64,000 nt of DNA. It comes from JBBROS01 sp965213855. GTDB lineage: Bacteria; Pseudomonadota; Alphaproteobacteria; Acetobacterales; Acetobacteraceae. How positions within the stretch are numbered: the first letter of the stretch is position 1; each line of letters opens with the position of its first letter. Shown one piece after another: positions 60,730 through 64,000 of the stretch. The stretch is from the NCBI GenBank assembly GCA_965213855.1, contig CBDCAA010000008.1, positions 868,001 to 932,000 of the forward strand, read 5' to 3'. The translations under genes and the position numbers were made by a program. Under the pieces are notes generated by a model. The model made no database searches, was not told where the DNA came from, and saw nothing but the letters and a program-made list of their open reading frames with translations.

Positions 60730-61617
60730 TCAGGCCGCCTGCGCCTGCGCCACCGTCGGCCCGTCTCCGGCCACCGTCGTCCGCCGCATGTCCCGAACTT
60801 GCCCGGCGTCGAACCGCCGCACCCGGTGCATCGTCTGCCGGTTGTCCCACATCACGAGGTCATACGGCTGCCACCGGTGCACGTGAACGAACCGCGGCTG
60901 CACCGCATGCTCCGTCAGGTCGCGCAGAAACGCCCGGGCTTCCGGTACCGGCCAGCCCACGATCGTCCCCGCGTGCGAGGACAAGTAGAGCGACGTCCGC
61001 TCCGTCACCGGATGCCGCCGCACCAACCGCTGCCGCACCGGCGCGAACATCTGCCGCTCGTCGGCGCTCAGGTCGTCGAACCCCAGCAACCCGCGCGAGA
61101 ACATCAGCGAGTGCTCGCACACCAGATCCTCCACCTCCGCCTTGGTGCGCGTATCCAGCGCGTCGTACGCCGCCCGCATGTCCGCGAACTCGGTATTGCC
61201 CCCATCGGTCGATACGCGCCGCCCGCTCAACAGCGAATACTTCGCCGGGATGGCCCGGAACGAGCTGTCCGAGTGCCAGATCTGGTTGCCCAGATTGAAC
61301 ATCCGCCGCCGGTCGTCCCGCGCCAGCGGCCGCCCGTGCTGGTCGAGGTTCGACACGTCCGCCATCTGCGCGCTCAGCCGGCTTTCGCCCGGCTTGCTGA
61401 TGTTCCCCCCCGCGGTCGCCTCCAAAGTCCCGAACCGCTCGCTGAACGCGACTTGCTGCTCGTCCGTGATCTCCTGCCCCGGGAACACCAGCACCGCATG
61501 CTCGTCCATCCCGCGCTCGATCGCGTCCACCGCCGCGGCATCCAGCGGCAGCCGCACATCGACTCCCGTTACCCGCCCCACGAACCCGGGCCCGACCTGC
61601 TCGACCGAAACACCCAT
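60730..61617 (-). CDS. TauD/TfdA-family Fe(II)/2-oxoglutarate dioxygenase
   Basis: This 295-aa oxygenase has H115-x-D117 (IWHSDSSF) and the distal His264 (RQTMHRVRRF) with Arg residues in VRDMRRTTV for 2-oxoglutarate. The segments VFPGQEITDEQQVAFSERFGTLE and HVHRWQPYDLVMWDNRQTMH are typical of the TfdA/TauD group. The substrate could be a sulfonate, a phenoxyacid or a quaternary compound. GGAGG lies 5-6 bp before the ATG at 61617. It is convergent with the catabolic operon and divergent from the NTF2-like gene. Confidence 0.93.
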   Translation of the reverse strand: MGVSVEQVGPGFVGRVTGVDVRLPLDAAAVDAIERGMDEHAVLVFPGQEITDEQQVAFSERFGTLEATAGGNISKPGESRLSAQMADVSNLDQHGRPLARDDRRRMFNLGNQIWHSDSSFRAIPAKYSLLSGRRVSTDGGNTEFADMRAAYDALDTRTKAEVEDLVCEHSLMFSRGLLGFDDLSADERQMFAPVRQRLVRRHPVTERTSLYLSSHAGTIVGWPVPEARAFLRDLTEHAVQPRFVHVHRWQPYDLVMWDNRQTMHRVRRFDAGQVRDMRRTTVAGDGPTVAQAQAA

Positions 61618-61687
61618 CCCAGCCTCCCGTTTTCGCCAGGCCAGCAAGAATGCCCGGCCGGTGTCAAGCACCGGACACGTCCTTATC

Positions 61688-61716
61688 CCGTCCCTTCCAG
61701 GGAGGGGCCGGGGATG
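61688..61716 (+). repeat. REP-like element between the TauD-like and NTF2-like genes
   Basis: CCGTCCCTTCCAGGGAGGGG followed by CCGGGGATG has an imperfect stem (TCCCT/AGGGA) plus a G-rich tail as in the other palindromic elements. It lies in the 133-bp region between the two divergent genes, near both start regions. Confidence 0.6.
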
Positions 61717-61750
61717 GGTAAGTGGCGGCGCCGACCCGGAGGAAACCGCC

Positions 61751-62209
61751 ATGCCTTCCCTGCCCGAAGCCGACCCTGCCACCGCCGCAGCCCTCGCCCA
61801 CTGGCTCGAGACCTTCGCCACCCATGTCCGCGCGGTCGACTACGCCGCCGCCAGGCCGATGTTCCTGGCCGACGTGCTCGCCTTCGGCACCCACAACGAC
61901 GTCATCACCGGCCTCGCTTCCTGGACCGCCACGCAGTGGGATCAGGTCTGGCCCAAGACGACCGGGTTCCGCTTCACCCTCGCCCAGACCCGCTTCATGG
62001 CGTCCGCCGATACGCGGATGGCCGTCGCCGTCGCGCCCTGGACCAGCACGGGCTATCACGAGGATCAGACGCCGTTCGACCGCCCGGGCCGCGCCACGAT
62101 GGTGTTCACCCAGGCCGGCGACGCCTGGCTCTGCGCCCACTCCCACATGTCGCTCAACCGTGGCGTGCCGCAGGCCAGCCATGCAAACCGCCCGGTCAAG
62201 GCCTGGTAG
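61751..62209 (+). CDS. SnoaL/NTF2-like protein of unknown function
   Basis: This 152-aa protein is of the cone-shaped alpha+beta (NTF2-like, DUF4440/SnoaL) fold. It opens WLETFATHVRAVDYAAARPMFLADVLAFGTHNDVITGLASWTATQWDQVWP and ends AGDAWLCAHSHMSLNRG. Such proteins are either small isomerases or hydrolase-like enzymes, or ligand-binding subunits; the family gives no firm reaction here. GGAGGA precedes the ATG by 8 bp. It overlaps the end of the ketopantoate reductase-like gene by 14 bp on the other strand. Confidence 0.82.
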   Translation: MPSLPEADPATAAALAHWLETFATHVRAVDYAAARPMFLADVLAFGTHNDVITGLASWTATQWDQVWPKTTGFRFTLAQTRFMASADTRMAVAVAPWTSTGYHEDQTPFDRPGRATMVFTQAGDAWLCAHSHMSLNRGVPQASHANRPVKAW

Positions 62210-63119
62210 GCGCCTCCCGCACCCGCCGCGCCTCATACGCTTTCAAGTGCACCAGTGCGATCCGGAACAGCGCCGTCCCCGCCGGCGTGCCGCGCGCGAT
62301 CAGGTCGCCCACCACGTGGTCGGACTCGATCCGGTTGCCCCGCTCGATATCGCGCATCATCGACGCCGTGAACACCAGGCCCGCCTGCCCGAGCCGGGCG
62401 CGCGCCCCCTCGGCGAAGCCGGTCCGTGGCGTGAAGCCGGCACCGGATGCGATCGCCGCCGCCTCGTCGAACAGCCCCTGCGTCACATAGGCGCCCCCTG
62501 CCTCCACGATGTCGGCCACCGCCGACCGCATCAGCGACGTCGATGCCGCGAGCGTGGCGAGGAACACCCATTTCTCCCACATGTCCTGCAGGATCGTCTC
62601 GCTCGCCTTGCCGCCGCACCCGGCCATCGCCGTAGCCAGGCGCTGCACCCGGGGAGAGAGGGTTCCGTCACGCTCCCCAAACGATGCCGACTGCAGCTCC
62701 CCCATGTGCCGGATCGTCCCGTCCGGTTCCAGCGTCGCCGCGATCTGGCACTGTCCGCCGAGCACCGCAGCCGCCCCGAACCGCTCCACCAACACATCGA
62801 GGTGCCGCATCCCGTTCAGCAGCGGAACGATGGCCGTTCCGGGCCCGACCGCACCGGCGATCGAGTCCATCGCGTCATCGAGGTCGTAGGCCTTGCAGGT
62901 CAGGATCACCGCGTCGTATGGACCGCCCAACGCGCCCGCCTGCACCGTCGTGACCGCCCGGGTCATGTCGCCGCGTGGGCTGCGGATCACCAAGCCACCG
63001 TCAGCAAGCTGGCCGGCACGCCGCGGCCGAACGAGAAACGTGACGTCCTCGCCGGCGGCCGCCATGCGGCCGCCGAAATATCCGCCGATCGCCCCCGCGC
63101 CCAAAACCAAGATCCGCAT
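62196..63119 (-). CDS. 2-Dehydropantoate 2-reductase-like protein
   Basis: This 307-aa NADPH-dependent reductase has the Rossmann loop MRILVLGAGAIGGYFGGRMA and the catalytic Lys in LTCKAYDLDDA. The C-terminal part includes FLATLAASTSLMRSAVADI and GRGTPAG-like segments. Many members in non-pantothenate contexts reduce other alpha-keto acids, so the symbol panE is not assigned. It starts at ATG 63119; the longer frame upstream has no credible start. Confidence 0.9.
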   Translation of the reverse strand: MRILVLGAGAIGGYFGGRMAAAGEDVTFLVRPRRAGQLADGGLVIRSPRGDMTRAVTTVQAGALGGPYDAVILTCKAYDLDDAMDSIAGAVGPGTAIVPLLNGMRHLDVLVERFGAAAVLGGQCQIAATLEPDGTIRHMGELQSASFGERDGTLSPRVQRLATAMAGCGGKASETILQDMWEKWVFLATLAASTSLMRSAVADIVEAGGAYVTQGLFDEAAAIASGAGFTPRTGFAEGARARLGQAGLVFTASMMRDIERGNRIESDHVVGDLIARGTPAGTALFRIALVHLKAYEARRVREAPTRP

Positions 63120-63314
63120 CGCACGCCCCTGCCCGTTCACACATACGGTAGGCCAGCTTGCTCGCCGATACACGCGGCGTTCGACCGTGGGCCGAAGCGG
63201 CCTCGCAGCCCGGCATCCCTCGCCCGAGCCGGACGAGGTACGACTGCCGGCCACGCGCGAAAATCGTCCAGAAATGCGAACCCCGCATAGCTCGCGCGAT
63301 GCGGGGAGAAAAAG

Positions 63315-63464
63315 TTAGCCGAGCAACTCGCGCACCATGGCGCGGATCTCATCATCGGAAAGATTGATCGGCACGCGCTCGAATATGTCGGGCTTCGGAA
63401 GTGTCGGCAACTGCGGAACAGGACCGGCGTGATTTGCCGCCGATCGAAACAAGTCTTGGTGCAT
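63315..63464 (-). CDS. Possible 49-aa protein
   Basis: A small frame from the ATG at 63464 reads MHQDLFRSAANHAGPVPQLP and ends LSDDEIRAMVRELLG. The end has an amphipathic helix that looks protein-like (PINLSDDEIRAMVREL). There is only a weak AGAAAG site, and another short frame overlaps it on the plus strand. It may be a real small peptide gene or a remnant. Confidence 0.4.
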   Translation of the reverse strand: MHQDLFRSAANHAGPVPQLPTLPKPDIFERVPINLSDDEIRAMVRELLG

Positions 63465-63620
63465 GGAAGCTTTCTGTAGGGAACGACCCAACCAACGCGG
63501 GGCCGGCACGGCAGGACGACGTCCCGATGCGTGCGTTCTTGAAATGGTCCATTGTTGCCCGCGTTCAAGGGGGCTGGAAACCCATCGACGCTCCACCCTG
63601 GGACGGGTAAGCTGCTGTAC

Positions 63621-64000
63621 GTGAACGCCCTCGCCCCGTCCCGCGCCCGGCTCTTGATCGAGGTCGTCTACGATCTCGTCTGTCCGTGGTGCTATTTGGG
63701 TGTTCGCCGCCTATTCCGGACGATGCGCCGGCGCCCGGATCTCATGTTCGACCTGTCATGGCGACCCTTCCTGCTCAACCCCGACATGCCGCGCAGCGGA
63801 ATGGCCCGATCCGATTACGTCGTCCGCAAGTTTGGCGGCGAGGACCGGGCTCGCCGGCTCTATGCCTCGATCACGGACATCGGCGCCGCCGAGGGCGTCG
63901 AGTTCCGGTTCGACCGCATCCGACGCACCCCCTCGAGCGTCGACGCCCACCGCCTGGTCCGCTGGGCCGCTCTGTTCGGCCGCAGCAGCGACGTGGCCGA
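63621..64000 (+). CDS. DsbA-family oxidoreductase (FrnE-like), 3' end outside the window
   Basis: This is the first 126 or so residues of a thioredoxin-fold protein. The redox motif is C-P-W-C in VVYDLVCPWCYLGVRRLFRTM, with the FrnE/2-hydroxychromene-isomerase-like sequence WRPFLLNPDMPRSGMARSDYVVRKFGG after it. Translation probably starts at GTG 63621 (VNALAPSRARLLIEV). The region after residue 126 is cut off by the window edge. Confidence 0.85.
   Translation, partial: MNALAPSRARLLIEVVYDLVCPWCYLGVRRLFRTMRRRPDLMFDLSWRPFLLNPDMPRSGMARSDYVVRKFGGEDRARRLYASITDIGAAEGVEFRFDRIRRTPSSVDAHRLVRWAALFGRSSDVA

Noticed and set aside
63401..63610. 69-codon plus-strand frame before the DsbA-like gene
   Set aside because: It overlaps the 49-codon frame on the other strand, which has the more protein-like C-terminus; its start is weak. 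Neither can be proved from sequence alone.

Overview
The window is very GC-rich chromosomal DNA from an alphaproteobacterium, most likely a Rhodospirillales/Acetobacteraceae-type soil or water organism. This placement is inferred from composition, from the metG-holB-tmk-dac-rlpA-mltB order, from Tat-type leaders on periplasmic proteins and from the many catabolic ABC/TRAP transporters. No rRNA, tRNA, CRISPR array, prophage or insertion sequence was recognised. About 59 protein genes are called, two of them cut by the window edges.

Layout. 1-6.6 kb: a conserved minus-strand housekeeping block (tatD, metG, holB, tmk, D-Ala-D-Ala carboxypeptidase, RlpA-SPOR lipoprotein, MltB-type lytic transglycosylase). 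6.7-14.1 kb: an MmgE/PrpD enzyme, an XRE regulator, three polysaccharide/lipid-glycan genes (asparagine-synthase-type amidotransferase, GT4, GT2-GtrA) and a methylmalonyl-CoA-decarboxylase-like crotonase. 14.1-19.6 kb: assimilatory nitrate/nitrite reduction (nasA, an unknown 115-aa gene, nirB, nirD). 19.6-27.3 kb: an M20 amidohydrolase, an orphan nucleotidyltransferase and a Liv-type ABC transporter whose second permease and first ATPase are fused. 27.4-42.8 kb: scattered metabolic genes (aminotransferase, two SDRs, DUF72, cobC, threonine dehydratase-like, PIG3-type quinone reductase, comEC, flavin monooxygenase, SAF-domain dehydrogenase, aldo/keto reductase, diguanylate cyclase). 43.2-54.7 kb: purine and amide nitrogen scavenging (uricase, xanthine/uracil permease, 8-oxoguanine deaminase, Tsx-like porin, BMP-type ABC transporter with embedded formamidase and isochorismatase-like hydrolase). 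54.7-64 kb: mazG, then a GntR-controlled catabolic operon (PhyH dioxygenase, SDR, TRAP binding protein, class II aldolase, PEP-mutase-type lyase) with a divergent TauD oxygenase and a few single genes.

How it fits together. Four sites matching the sigma-54 promoter pattern TGGCA-N6-TTGC, with the obligatory GG-N10-GC, lie directly upstream of nasA, of the Liv-type binding protein, of the xanthine permease-uricase operon and of the Tsx-like porin. A weaker fifth precedes the BMP transporter operon. This suggests that nitrate, purine, amide and Liv-type uptake are one nitrogen-limitation regulon. The palindromic REP-like repeats are also notable: in one place they supply a ribosome binding site and in another a stop codon. 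All calls rest on reading the sequence; no database search was run.
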